DNA of 64,000 bases from an uncultured Erythrobacter sp. (GTDB taxonomy: Bacteria; Pseudomonadota; Alphaproteobacteria; Sphingomonadales; Sphingomonadaceae): assembly GCA_947495555.1 (NCBI GenBank), contig CANLZI010000001.1:2022861-2086860 (forward strand), read 5' to 3'. How positions within the stretch are numbered: the stretch's first letter is position 1; each line of letters opens with the position of its first letter. The position numbers and the translations under genes are program-made. Positions 50,875-60,961 of the stretch are shown here, one piece after another. Under the pieces are notes generated by a model, which saw nothing but the letters and a program-made list of their open reading frames with translations, was not told the DNA's origin and searched no databases.

Positions 50875-52182
50875 TCAAGACGTAGTTTCGTGTCCCGCAG
50901 GCACTGTTCCCACCTGCCGCCTTGGGAAGCTGACAAACAGCACAATTAGCAGTCCCACAGAAAGGCAGCCAATCAGAAACCAGATCATGCCCAAAGGCTC
51001 AGAAAGAAAAGCAAAACTGGCCACCAGGATGCCCGCCAGCGTTATACCCTGGTTTTTCAAAGCCATGAAGATCGAGAACTGCGTGGCCGCGATACGTGGC
51101 GGACTGAACCGCATGTTGAAGACCGTCGAACCGATGGCGATCATTGTGTCGAGCAAGTTAGCAATGATGAAAAGCACGATCAGTATGCGCGAGTCCGACC
51201 AGCTCTCGGTGAGCATCGCGAGCGCGACCAGACCACTGATCAGCAGTATCTTGAACAGGATAATCGATCGCTGGCTGCCGATCCAACGGACTAAAATACC
51301 GCCAATGGTTATTGCGACAACTGCACCGATCATCTGGCTCGTCGCGTTAAAATTGTTGAGTTGGGTTTGATCCCAATTGCCATATTGCGTGGCCACCAGC
51401 GGAACAATGATTATCAAAAAGCCATAAGTCAGCCCCCGGATGACAAGGAAAAACAGCCAAACCAGATGCAAAGGTTTGACTGTATTTTGCAGCGTTTCCT
51501 TCACCAGTGGCCACCAGGCACCTACGCTGAACGACTGGGAAACAGGGCTGGCGCTTCCTGCGGACCATGGCATCCGTCTCTCGCCCTCTCTTTCCAGCGT
51601 AAAGATCATGTATATTGTCACGCAGCCAAGCAAGAGGGCGCCGACCAGATATGCTGCTCCGATTCCGAAGGCATACACCAGCGCACCCGCCAAGGCAGCT
51701 GCTGCTGCTACTCCCAACGAATATCCTCCTGAACCGAGGCTGCCGCCAATTGCTCGTTCATCTTCCAGGAGGATGTCTACGGTCAGACCATCGGCGGCCA
51801 CATCCTGAAAAACGGTGGCCGTGTTCACTATGAGCGCAGCAAAGCCAATGATCAGAATCTGGTCTGGTGTAGGAGAAACAATCGCAAAAATGACCAGGCA
51901 TGCGATCATGACCACCTGCGCTCCGATAATCCATGATCGCCGTCTGCCCATTGGCAGGAATGTGTAACGGTCCATGATGAACCCTGCGATGAACTTCAGG
52001 CTCCACGGCGCGCCTGTCATGGCGACGACGAAACCTAGGTCAGCTGCTGATGCGCCATTGGCTGCCAGCCAGGCAGGCACTACAAAATCGAACAGGCCGA
52101 TGGGTATTCCCTGTCCAGTGTATAAAAGCAGCACCGTGGCAAAACGCACCAACGCGCTTTGTTCCATCGATTGTGAGCGCAT
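50875..52182 (-). CDS. MFS transporter (AmpG-like)
   Basis: LLLYTGQGIPIGLFDFVVPAWLAANGASAADLGFVVAMTGAPWSLKFIAGFIMDRYTFLPMGRRRSWII; multiple TM segments. Confidence 0.85.
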   Translation of the reverse strand: MRSQSMEQSALVRFATVLLLYTGQGIPIGLFDFVVPAWLAANGASAADLGFVVAMTGAPWSLKFIAGFIMDRYTFLPMGRRRSWIIGAQVVMIACLVIFAIVSPTPDQILIIGFAALIVNTATVFQDVAADGLTVDILLEDERAIGGSLGSGGYSLGVAAAAALAGALVYAFGIGAAYLVGALLLGCVTIYMIFTLEREGERRMPWSAGSASPVSQSFSVGAWWPLVKETLQNTVKPLHLVWLFFLVIRGLTYGFLIIIVPLVATQYGNWDQTQLNNFNATSQMIGAVVAITIGGILVRWIGSQRSIILFKILLISGLVALAMLTESWSDSRILIVLFIIANLLDTMIAIGSTVFNMRFSPPRIAATQFSIFMALKNQGITLAGILVASFAFLSEPLGMIWFLIGCLSVGLLIVLFVSFPRRQVGTVPAGHETTS

Positions 52183-52379
52183 GAAGCGTGAAGCCACCGC
52201 CAATTCCCCTGACTTTGCAATGTGCTCCCCAGAGCAAGGCGTACATAATAAGTAGGGAAGGGCAAGTGTCGTGCTCTTTCGCCCGGGCATAATTCAGCGC
52301 TGCAAGAGCCAAAGTTTCTGCATTGTCGCCTACACACTCATTTGCCCGCGAGCCTTGAATCATGACGGCAAAGGCATAG

Positions 52380-53600
52380 GTGCCACCCAATATGCAACAA
52401 ATGATAGACCTATTTAACGCTCAGCCAGACTGGGCCCAATCGCTCGTTGGCCTGGCTGTGCTGCTGCTGGCAGCGGTGGCCGTCAATTTCTTGATCAAAC
52501 GCGTATTGTTGCGCGCGGCGGCTCCGTTTCTGGATACGCGCACGCTGACCGCTGATCGTGCTGCGGCCCGGTTTGCCAATATCCTGCCTTTGCTGATTAT
52601 CACTCGCGGCATTCCTTTGGTGAAGCATCTGCCCGATGAAGTGGTGACGGTGGCGGTCAATTTGGCCGAGGCTGGCATGATGCTGACGGCGGCCTTGGGC
52701 CTGAGCAAGCTGCTGAGCTATCTGGAAGAGGTCTATAACCGCAGGCCTGATGCCCATGCGCGCCCGATAAAAGGCTATCTACAACTGCTGAAGATCGGCG
52801 TTTTCTGCGCCGCAGCTGTCATCATGATCTCTATTCTGATCGAGGAGTCACCCTTGCTCCTGCTGTCAGGCTTGGGCGCGATGGCTGCGGTCTTATTGCT
52901 GGTGTTCAAGGACACCATCTTGTCCTTGGTGGCCAGCGTGCAATTGACCAGCAATGACATGCTGCGGGTGGGCGACTGGATCGAAATGCCCAGCATGGAT
53001 GCCGATGGCGATGTCATCGATATCGCCCTGCATACGGTCAAAGTGCAGAATTTTGATAAGACGATCACCACCATTCCAACGCATCTGTTGATCTCGGACA
53101 GCTATCGCAATTGGCGAGGGATGTCAGAAAGCGGTGGCCGCAGGATCAAGCGATCGCTGACGATTGACCAGAACTCCGTCCGCTTTCTCGATGAGGAGGA
53201 AGTCGCTTCTCTCAAGCGGTTCCGTGTCTTGAAGGACTATCTTGCGCATAAGAAGCAAGAAATCGCTGAATGGAATGAGACCGAGCTTGCGGGCGAGGAC
53301 GCTGTGAATGCTCGGCGGATCACCAATCTCGGCACTTTGCGGGCCTATATTATCGGTTATCTCAAGCGCCATCCGTTGATCAGTGACGAAGGCTTTACCC
53401 TGCTGGTGCGGCAATTGCCGTCAGGTCCAGAAGGTATTCCGATTGAGATCTATTGCTTCACCGCCACCACCAATTGGGGCGAATATGAAGCAATCCAAGC
53501 GGACATTTTCGACCATCTGTTGGCTATTTTGCCCGAATTTGATCTGAGGATATTCCAGCAACCTAGCGGCCTGGATATGCGTGGCTTGGTGAAGGATTAG
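52380..53600 (+). CDS. mechanosensitive ion channel family protein (YbdG-like)
   Basis: LLLSGLGAMAAVLLLVFKDTILSLVASVQLTSNDMLRVGDWIEMPSMDADGDVIDIALHTVKVQNFDKTITTIPTHLL. Confidence 0.92.
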   Translation: MPPNMQQMIDLFNAQPDWAQSLVGLAVLLLAAVAVNFLIKRVLLRAAAPFLDTRTLTADRAAARFANILPLLIITRGIPLVKHLPDEVVTVAVNLAEAGMMLTAALGLSKLLSYLEEVYNRRPDAHARPIKGYLQLLKIGVFCAAAVIMISILIEESPLLLLSGLGAMAAVLLLVFKDTILSLVASVQLTSNDMLRVGDWIEMPSMDADGDVIDIALHTVKVQNFDKTITTIPTHLLISDSYRNWRGMSESGGRRIKRSLTIDQNSVRFLDEEEVASLKRFRVLKDYLAHKKQEIAEWNETELAGEDAVNARRITNLGTLRAYIIGYLKRHPLISDEGFTLLVRQLPSGPEGIPIEIYCFTATTNWGEYEAIQADIFDHLLAILPEFDLRIFQQPSGLDMRGLVKD

Positions 53601-53630
53601 TCCGACCGACAACTTGAGAGCGGTTGCCTG

Positions 53631-54719
53631 TTAGGGCTCTGTCCGCACAATCGATCTCAGCCAGCGCGCAACAGGTTGAATGAATAAGTCGCGATTGCGC
53701 TGTCCATCGGCAAATGAATATGCCTGGTACATGTCTTGGTAAATCGCCAATCCATGGCCAGCCTTGGGAATCTCCAACCAAGTTGCTGAACCGGGCCGCA
53801 GGCGATTGACTGTATCGACGATTGTCCGGTGTCCATGTCGGCCCTCAAACTGTTCGTATTCCCCGAAAACCACCATAATCGGCGCTTCAATTTCCGCCCA
53901 AGTGGCCAACCAGTTCTGTTCCGCTGCTTGCCAATGCCATGCATGGGGCCTGCCATAATGCGGTTGTGCATCGGTCCCGCGTAAGGATTCCCAAACTCCC
54001 TTTAGATGCGGGTGCATTTCTTCGATCTGTTGCGGTGTTTTCTTTTGGTGGAGATAGAGTTGATGAAATTCGATGCGCCGCCGCATTTCCCGATCGACAT
54101 TGGCCGGGTCCAGATCTGGCTGACGTTCAAGCTGGATCCGATCAAACCGAACCATCCGTTCAAAATAGGTTAGCGCCCCAGCTCCTTGGGTAATCACTCC
54201 TGAGACATCGAAGCCTTGTGCAACCAGTGGCGCGGTTGTCGAACCTAAGCTGCTACCGAACACCACGACATTTGTAGGATCGACCCATGGATGATCGCTC
54301 AACTGTTCCAAGGCTTGGCGATAATGGCGCACCTCGGTTTCGTAATCGAGTTGGTCGCACCCGGGGCCTTCGCTCGCTCCATCGCCCGATCGATCAACCC
54401 GGATCAGTGCATAGCCTGCCGCCAATGCCAATTCTTCGGCCTGACTCATGCGCCCCTCTCTTGGAGCAATTGAGCCGCAAGACACCCATTGGGTCAGGAA
54501 AAGCGTGGGAAGTGGCGCTGAGCTGCCAGTTGGTCGAGTGACGAAAGCGCTGAGCGTCAGACCTTCGCTGGTGGCGACAGAGGCTTGGCTGTGCTCCAGC
54601 GGTGGGGCAGCGATTGGGGCAGGGGCGCTTTGCGCGGATGCAATGCTGCCGGTGGACGCCAGGGCGATCCCCAATCCAGCGAAAACAAAGCGAGCGAGCG
54701 TGTTTGTCAGAATAGTCAT
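53631..54719 (-). CDS. secreted alpha/beta hydrolase
   Basis: Signal peptide; VFGSSLGSTTAPLVA nucleophile elbow; KAGHGLAIYQ. Confidence 0.82.
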   Translation of the reverse strand: MTILTNTLARFVFAGLGIALASTGSIASAQSAPAPIAAPPLEHSQASVATSEGLTLSAFVTRPTGSSAPLPTLFLTQWVSCGSIAPREGRMSQAEELALAAGYALIRVDRSGDGASEGPGCDQLDYETEVRHYRQALEQLSDHPWVDPTNVVVFGSSLGSTTAPLVAQGFDVSGVITQGAGALTYFERMVRFDRIQLERQPDLDPANVDREMRRRIEFHQLYLHQKKTPQQIEEMHPHLKGVWESLRGTDAQPHYGRPHAWHWQAAEQNWLATWAEIEAPIMVVFGEYEQFEGRHGHRTIVDTVNRLRPGSATWLEIPKAGHGLAIYQDMYQAYSFADGQRNRDLFIQPVARWLRSIVRTEP

Positions 54720-54778
54720 TTGTCCAATCTGCAGCCAGGGTTGGGAAATGACAGTCTTGTGGGACGAAGGGATGAAAT

Positions 54779-55468
54779 TCAGGCCGCGCTGACCTTGCTT
54801 CGGTAAGCGTTACCCAAAGGCAGTCGGTCACCCGATCTCAATAGAACCGACGATTTTTCGACATTCACGATATTGTGCCGATCAACCGCATAGGACCGAT
54901 GAATTCGGACCCAGTCTTCTTTGCTTTGATCAATCCATTCAGAAAGTGTGGATCGAACCAGCTTGGGCTGAGAACCTTTTGCATAAAGCTCAACATAGTT
55001 TCCGGCAGCTCGCGCCCAATAAAATACATTGCCAGCAGCAATTGGTTCGCCTTGCGTAGCTGCCTTGGGTGCGTTGTTTCGAACAACCCGCTTTCGGCGA
55101 TAAAGTTCGATGGCAACCAGCGCGATGACGGCCAATAACAAGGCTGGAAGGCGCCGTGCCAGTTCAAAGCTGCTGGGCCATTGCAGGTCGAACATTGAGC
55201 CCAAACCCAATGATGCAAGGCCCGCAGCTGCCAAGACTAAGGCTGTTTGCCTCCAATTGTTCATAGTCCTGCCGATTTCGATCGCGACGGCCCAAGGGGC
55301 CAGATTGATAACACCCCAGGAAAAGGCCTCGGCAATCGTTGCCGGATTGCCGGCACTATATCGGTAGGCGAGACAGTATAGACCGCTGCCAATCACCGTC
55401 GCGCCTACAATGATGGCCAACCGTAACGAAATGGGAAGCTGGTGATAGCGGGCAAGCATATGGGTCAT
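54779..55468 (-). CDS. membrane-anchored LytTR-family DNA-binding protein
   Basis: Four hydrophobic segments followed by YWARAAGNYVELYAKG...LSEWIDQSKEDWVRIHRSYAVDRHNIVNVEKSSVLLRSGDRLPLGNAYR. Confidence 0.88.
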   Translation of the reverse strand: MTHMLARYHQLPISLRLAIIVGATVIGSGLYCLAYRYSAGNPATIAEAFSWGVINLAPWAVAIEIGRTMNNWRQTALVLAAAGLASLGLGSMFDLQWPSSFELARRLPALLLAVIALVAIELYRRKRVVRNNAPKAATQGEPIAAGNVFYWARAAGNYVELYAKGSQPKLVRSTLSEWIDQSKEDWVRIHRSYAVDRHNIVNVEKSSVLLRSGDRLPLGNAYRSKVSAA

Positions 55469-55529
55469 GTCGCCACCATAACATGCGCTGGCGATCTGTT
55501 TGCAAGCTGTGTTGTGGCCACGCGAAAAA

Positions 55530-55557
55530 ACACCCGAGGTGTTGCCACCCCGGGTGT
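55530..55557 (-). terminator. terminator of ctrA
   Basis: ACACCCGGGGTG-GCAA-CACCTCGGGTGT on minus strand followed by T run (AAAAAA on plus strand at 55525-55530). Confidence 0.8.
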
Positions 55558-55588
55558 CTATAATCTCGATAAAACCAGTTAGGTCAGA

Positions 55589-56284
55589 TTAGGCAGCTTC
55601 GGCCTTTTCTTCTGGGTCACGCAGAACATATCCGCGGCCCCAAACGGTCTCGATGTAGTTTTCGCCGCCACATGCCAGGCTGAGCTTTTTGCGCAGCTTG
55701 CAGATAAAGACGTCGATGATCTTGAGTTCCGGCTCGTCCATCCCGCCATACAGGTGGTTAAGGAACATTTCCTTGGTGAGCGTGGTGCCTTTGCGCAGGC
55801 TGAGCAGTTCCAGCATGGCGTATTCTTTGCCGGTCAGGTGAACCCGAGCGCCGTCGACTTCAACCGTCTTGGCATCAAGGTTTACCGCCAGTTTGCCGGT
55901 ACGGATGATCGATTGGCTGTGGCCTTTCGAACGACGCACAACGGCGTGGATGCGGGCAACCAGCTCTTCACGATGGAAGGGCTTGGTGACGTAATCATCA
56001 GCACCAAAGCCAAAGCTGCGAATCTTGCTGTCCATTTCCGCAATACCGGAAAGGATCAGAACCGGCGTTTGCACCTTGGCAACGCGCAGTTTCTTTAGCA
56101 CGTCATATCCGTGCATGTCCGGCAGGTTCAAATCCAGCAGGATAATATCGTAATCATATAGCTTGCCCAGGTCCAAGCCTTCTTCGCCTAGGTCGGTCGA
56201 ATAGACATTAAAGCCCTCGGTCGTGAGCATAAGCTCAATCGCCTTAGAAGTTGTCGGTTCGTCCTCAATCAACAGCACGCGCAT
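55589..56284 (-). CDS. ctrA: cell cycle response regulator CtrA
   Basis: [67 protein letters not shown]... [22 protein letters not shown]. Confidence 0.97.
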   Translation of the reverse strand: MRVLLIEDEPTTSKAIELMLTTEGFNVYSTDLGEEGLDLGKLYDYDIILLDLNLPDMHGYDVLKKLRVAKVQTPVLILSGIAEMDSKIRSFGFGADDYVTKPFHREELVARIHAVVRRSKGHSQSIIRTGKLAVNLDAKTVEVDGARVHLTGKEYAMLELLSLRKGTTLTKEMFLNHLYGGMDEPELKIIDVFICKLRKKLSLACGGENYIETVWGRGYVLRDPEEKAEAA

Positions 56285-56524
56285 GGGTAATCCCCTCTTG
56301 CCCCAGTCCGTCGGTAACTACTCGTCAAGAGAAGTTGCCATGTATTAACCACACAAGGTCTGAACGGAAAAGGTTAATTTTGCGTAAACCCGCACAACTC
56401 CACGAGTCGCGTGCCCTTGTGAGTCATATGCGCAACAGGTGCCGGTGTGGATATTAACGTGTTTGCACCCAAAGGTTATCAGGTGGAATGCAGAGCCGGT
56501 GGGGGCGGTTGCGAAAAATTCGCT

Positions 56525-58018
56525 TCACCCCAAACTGTCCAGCTTCTTTTGCCGGCGCCGCTGCGCTGAAGAGCCCAAACCGATGGCCTCACGGTATTTC
56601 GCCACGGTGCGGCGGGCCAGATCGAACCCTTCGTCCTTCAATATATCGACCAATTTTTGATCAGACAGGATGGTCTTCACCGTTTCGGCATCAATCAACG
56701 CCTTGATCCGTGCTTTGATCGCTTCAGAGCTCGCCCCTTCGCCATCGGCCCCTTCGCCGGTCCGGCCAACTCCGCTGGTAAAGAAGTACTTCAATTCGAA
56801 CGAGCCACGATCGCAATGCAGGAATTTGTTGCTTGTCACCCGACTGATGGTGCTTTCGTGCATATCAATCGCGTCAGCCACTTCACGCAACGTCAGCGGT
56901 TTGAGTTCGGACACGCCGCGCCGGAAGAACCCATCCTGTCGTTTCACGATTTCTGCAGCGGTCTTCAAGATCGTCCGTTGGCGTTGATCCAGCGCCTTGA
57001 TCATCCAATGCGCGTCGTTCAGCTTTTCCTTGAGCCAGCTTTGCGCTTCCTTGTCAGGGCTGCCGTCTCGTAATTCGACATAATAGGACCGGTTAACGAT
57101 CAAGCGTGGCAATGTGTCTTGGTTAAGCTTGATATCCCACCCCCCATCATCGGTGCTGGCCAATAAGACATCGGGCACAATTGCTGCGGCGCTGCTCGAT
57201 CCATAGGCAAGGCCAGGCTTGGGATCATAGCTGCGCAATTCCGACAGCATGTCAGCGAAGTCTTCATCATCGACATCGCACATACGTTTCAACCGGGCGA
57301 ATTCGCCGCGCGCGATCAACTCCAGATGCTCGATCAGGCGTGCCATGCAAGGATCATAACGGTCCGCCTCGCGCGCCTGTATGGCCAAGCATTCGCTCAA
57401 TGATCGGGCGCCAACACCGCTCGGCTCAAGCGATTGCACCAGTTTGAGCGCTTTTTCTGTCTCCTTCTGGCTGACCCCCAGATCCTGCGTCACTTCCCTA
57501 AGGTCAAATGTCAGATAGCCGGCTTCGTCCAACAGGCCGATCAAATGGCGCGCAATGAAATCCTCTCGCTGATCGCTGACCAGAGTTCCAATCTGCTGCC
57601 CCAAATGTTCGGCCAGAGTGATCTCGCCCGTTCCGCGCTCTTCGATCGAAGGAAAGTCCGAGAAATCGGCTGCATGCGCGCCCGCTGCTCCCCAATCGCC
57701 ATCGCCCGTGTCGCGGTCCCGGTCGATGCTGGATATCTCAATGTCGAGCGGCTTGTCCGTCTCGCCCTGGGTCTGCGCCATCAATTGGTCAGAGGTAAAC
57801 TCCTCACGCGGGATGTCGTCCGGCTCGCCGTTATCGGGGCCGCTATCTTCGCGCGACACATTGCCCACTTCCAACAAAGGATTGGTCTCTAGCGCGTCTC
57901 CGATAAAGGCCTCAATCTCAAGATTGGATAGCGCAAGCAGCTTGATCGCCTGCTGCAATTGCGGCGTCATAACCAGCGATTGGGACTGCCTGAGGTCTAA
58001 CCTTGGACCCAGCGCCAT
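56525..58018 (-). CDS. rpoN: RNA polymerase sigma-54 factor
   Basis: LRQSQSLVMTPQLQQAIKLLALSNLEIEAFI; RPN-box region ILSDQKLVDILKDEGFDLARRTVAKYREAIGLGSSAQRR. Confidence 0.97.
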   Translation of the reverse strand: MALGPRLDLRQSQSLVMTPQLQQAIKLLALSNLEIEAFIGDALETNPLLEVGNVSREDSGPDNGEPDDIPREEFTSDQLMAQTQGETDKPLDIEISSIDRDRDTGDGDWGAAGAHAADFSDFPSIEERGTGEITLAEHLGQQIGTLVSDQREDFIARHLIGLLDEAGYLTFDLREVTQDLGVSQKETEKALKLVQSLEPSGVGARSLSECLAIQAREADRYDPCMARLIEHLELIARGEFARLKRMCDVDDEDFADMLSELRSYDPKPGLAYGSSSAAAIVPDVLLASTDDGGWDIKLNQDTLPRLIVNRSYYVELRDGSPDKEAQSWLKEKLNDAHWMIKALDQRQRTILKTAAEIVKRQDGFFRRGVSELKPLTLREVADAIDMHESTISRVTSNKFLHCDRGSFELKYFFTSGVGRTGEGADGEGASSEAIKARIKALIDAETVKTILSDQKLVDILKDEGFDLARRTVAKYREAIGLGSSAQRRRQKKLDSLG

Positions 58019-58038
58019 GGCTTATGTCCTGTCCCGGC

Positions 58039-58845
58039 TCACAAGGTGAAGCCTTCGCCAAGATACAACCGGCGTACATTTTCGTCCGCGACCAGATCCT
58101 GCGGTGATCCAGAGAACAAGACTTGCCCGCCATAGATAATGCAGGCGCGATCAACGATATCCAGGGTCTCACGCACATTGTGATCGGTGATCAACACGCC
58201 AATGCCGCGCCGCTTCAGGTCTTTGACCAAATCGCGAATGTCGCTGATCGACAGCGGATCAATGCCCGCAAAGGGTTCATCCAGCAGCATGATCGAAGGC
58301 TTGGCCGCCAAAGCGCGGGCGATCTCGCACCGCCGCCGTTCACCGCCGGACAAGGCCATGGCCGGGCTTTCGCGCAGTGCGGTCAGACCAAATTCGTCCA
58401 ACAGACGCTCCAATTCGGCGCTGCGGGTTTCGCTCTCCGGCTCCACCAATTCCAGCACCGAGTTGATGTTTTGTTCAACCGTCATGCCGCGAAAAATGCT
58501 GGTTTCCTGCGGCAAATATCCCAGCCCCAGGATCGCGCGGCGATACATCGGCAGCTTGGTAACGTCTTCACCGTCCATCAAAATACGGCCAGCATCAGGG
58601 CGGACCAAGCCCATGATGGAATAAAAACAAGTCGTCTTTCCGGCGCCGTTGGGGCCTAACAGACCCAGCACTTCACCCTTTCCTACCGACAGTGAAATGT
58701 CGGTCAAAATGGCGCGCTTGTCATAGCTTTTGGCGATTGAGACGACTTCCAGGCCATCCGATGTCAGACCGTCATCAGGCTGGGCGTCGGCTGGATTGGA
58801 GGCCGGTTCGACCGCATCGTCAGCAAAAGTCTCTGTATCGCTCAT
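58039..58845 (-). CDS. lptB: LPS export ABC transporter ATP-binding protein
   Basis: LGLLGPNGAGKTTCFYSIMGL; LSGGERRRCEIARALA; LLDEPFAGIDPLSI; upstream of rpoN. Confidence 0.96.
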   Translation of the reverse strand: MSDTETFADDAVEPASNPADAQPDDGLTSDGLEVVSIAKSYDKRAILTDISLSVGKGEVLGLLGPNGAGKTTCFYSIMGLVRPDAGRILMDGEDVTKLPMYRRAILGLGYLPQETSIFRGMTVEQNINSVLELVEPESETRSAELERLLDEFGLTALRESPAMALSGGERRRCEIARALAAKPSIMLLDEPFAGIDPLSISDIRDLVKDLKRRGIGVLITDHNVRETLDIVDRACIIYGGQVLFSGSPQDLVADENVRRLYLGEGFTL

Positions 58846-59024
58846 GCAAGGGTTTTAGCAGCCCAATCCCGCCAGAAAAGCCCCAATCGCGAATTTGGCA
58901 GGATTTATGCATGGCGTTGTTTGGCGTAAGCTTTGGCGCGCGGTGTGTAATATAGTTACTGTGCTTGCAACATTGGCCTTGTTTTGGAATACTCTGATCA
59001 GAGGGACTCGGGGGAAAATTGCAA

Positions 59025-59393
59025 ATGAACGACGTAATGTCGCAACAACAAGAGGAATATGCGCGGCGCCGTGACTGGCGCAAAAGCATGAGCGACAATG
59101 TCGCCTACGCATTGCTAGTCTATACAGCACTGCAGATTTTTGTGACCGTAGCAGCGATGAAATCGGGAATGGATTCGATCCTTCCCTATTTGGCGTTGGT
59201 CGTACTGGTGGCGGGTATCATTCCGGCTTGCCGCTGGTTTGAACGGCGCTGGCGTGACCTCAGCGATGACGAGGCGCACGATCCAGCGCTGGCCGGAGCC
59301 TTCCGCAAAGATCTGTTGAAGCTATGGGTGTTGGCGGTAGGGCTACCGTTCCTGCTGACCGGCTGCTTCAAGGCGATTACGGCCATTTTCTGA
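59025..59393 (+). CDS. hypothetical membrane protein
   Basis: Three hydrophobic segments; no recognised family. Confidence 0.55.
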   Translation: MNDVMSQQQEEYARRRDWRKSMSDNVAYALLVYTALQIFVTVAAMKSGMDSILPYLALVVLVAGIIPACRWFERRWRDLSDDEAHDPALAGAFRKDLLKLWVLAVGLPFLLTGCFKAITAIF

Positions 59394-59519
59394 CCCTGCT
59401 TCGGGAACCGCCCGACGCTTTCATACGCTGATTGAGCAATGGGCCGCAGATATTGGTGCGGTTGTTGTCAGGGGTATGTAATTTTGGGCAGCCAATTAAA
59501 GGCATTGAACAGTTTTCTG

Positions 59520-60905
59520 ATGGGCGTGTCTGCATGCTTGCTGCTTGCATTCTCAGCACCTGCGCATGCCTTGCTGCCTGACGTCCCGGCAGGCGATGAA
59601 ACGGTAGCCAGCACCGGCACAGATCAATCCATCCAAACCTCCCCCGCCGAAGATATGGATGACCGAATTGCCCAACGCATTCGTGACATTTTCGGTGAAT
59701 TGCCGGCGTTTGACGATGTGGAAGTTCAGGTCAGCAAAGGCGTGGTCGATCTGTCCGGCACTGTGCCCGATGCCGCCGCGATTGACCGAGCGGCCAACAT
59801 CGCTGGCCGGGTTTCTGGCGTTGTCACGGTCGAAAACGCCCTGGAACGCGATCTGTCGGTTCAGGAAAACCTGTCAGTCCTAGGGCGAATGTCCGAATTC
59901 GCATCTGACTTCCTCGGCTTTCTGCCATTGCTCCTCGTCGCAGCGCTGGTGGCCGCCGCAATCGGCGCCGCAGGCTATCTGATTGCCGGCTTTGCCAGTC
60001 TTTGGAATTGGATCGCTCCCAATCGTTTTCTGGCTGATCTGGTGCGCAGCGCGATCCGGTTTGTGTTCGTGATTGGCGGTGTGGTGATCGCGTTGGACAT
60101 GATCGGTGCAGGGGCATTGCTTGGAGCCGTTTTGGGCGGCGCCGGGGTTATCGGCATCGCGCTGGGCTTTGCAATGCGCGACACGATCGAGAATTATGTC
60201 GCGTCGCTGATGCTCAGTTTGCGGCAACCCTTTCGGGCCAATGATCACGTATTGATCAATGATCAGGAAGGACGGGTCATTCGCCTGACCAGCCGTGCGA
60301 CCGTGTTGATGACGCTGGATGGAAACCATCTGCGCATACCCAACAGCCAGGTCTTCAAAGCGGTAATTCTTAATTTCACCCGCAATCCCCAGCGGCGCTT
60401 TGCCTTTGAGTTGGGCATTGATGCTGATGATGACCCCCGCGCCGCCATGAGTTTGGGCAGCCAAGTGTTGTTGGATCTGCCTTTCGTGCTGGATGATCCA
60501 GAACCGTCAGCTCGGGTCGAGCGCGTGGGTGATTCGAATATCGCGATTAGTTTTCTGGGTTGGGTCGATCAAACGAATGCAGATTGGAGCAAGTCCCGGA
60601 GCCTGGCCATCGCTGCGGTTAAGCAGGCTTTGGAAGAGGCTGGTTTTGCTTTGCCCGAGCCGATCTATCGCTTGCGCTTTGACGGCCGGACCGATCCTTT
60701 GCCGATCGGGCGTTCGAGGGCACCTAGACAAGCTGATGCCCCTGCTCCGGAACCTGCACCAAAGAAGGTCTCACCAAGCACGGCGGGAACGGATGCGGAT
60801 GATGTCCGGCCAGAAAGCGAAATTTCCGATATGGTCGATAACGAGCGCCAGACTGACGCAGAGCAAGCCGACGATTTGCTCGATGACACCCGACCAGTAG
60901 AGTAG
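59520..60905 (+). CDS. MscS-family mechanosensitive channel with N-terminal BON domain
   Basis: Signal peptide, BON-like DVEVQVSKGVVDLSGTVPDAAAIDRAANIAGRVSGVVTVENAL, then MscS core GVIGIALGFAMRDTIENYVASLMLSLRQPFRANDHVLIND; start may lie upstream (ORF opens 59439). Confidence 0.9.
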   Translation: MGVSACLLLAFSAPAHALLPDVPAGDETVASTGTDQSIQTSPAEDMDDRIAQRIRDIFGELPAFDDVEVQVSKGVVDLSGTVPDAAAIDRAANIAGRVSGVVTVENALERDLSVQENLSVLGRMSEFASDFLGFLPLLLVAALVAAAIGAAGYLIAGFASLWNWIAPNRFLADLVRSAIRFVFVIGGVVIALDMIGAGALLGAVLGGAGVIGIALGFAMRDTIENYVASLMLSLRQPFRANDHVLINDQEGRVIRLTSRATVLMTLDGNHLRIPNSQVFKAVILNFTRNPQRRFAFELGIDADDDPRAAMSLGSQVLLDLPFVLDDPEPSARVERVGDSNIAISFLGWVDQTNADWSKSRSLAIAAVKQALEEAGFALPEPIYRLRFDGRTDPLPIGRSRAPRQADAPAPEPAPKKVSPSTAGTDADDVRPESEISDMVDNERQTDAEQADDLLDDTRPVE

Positions 60906-60961
60906 GTGACTAACGCTCGGCAGCGCCCCGCGCTTGAGTAGCCCTAGACACAGCCTACAAG

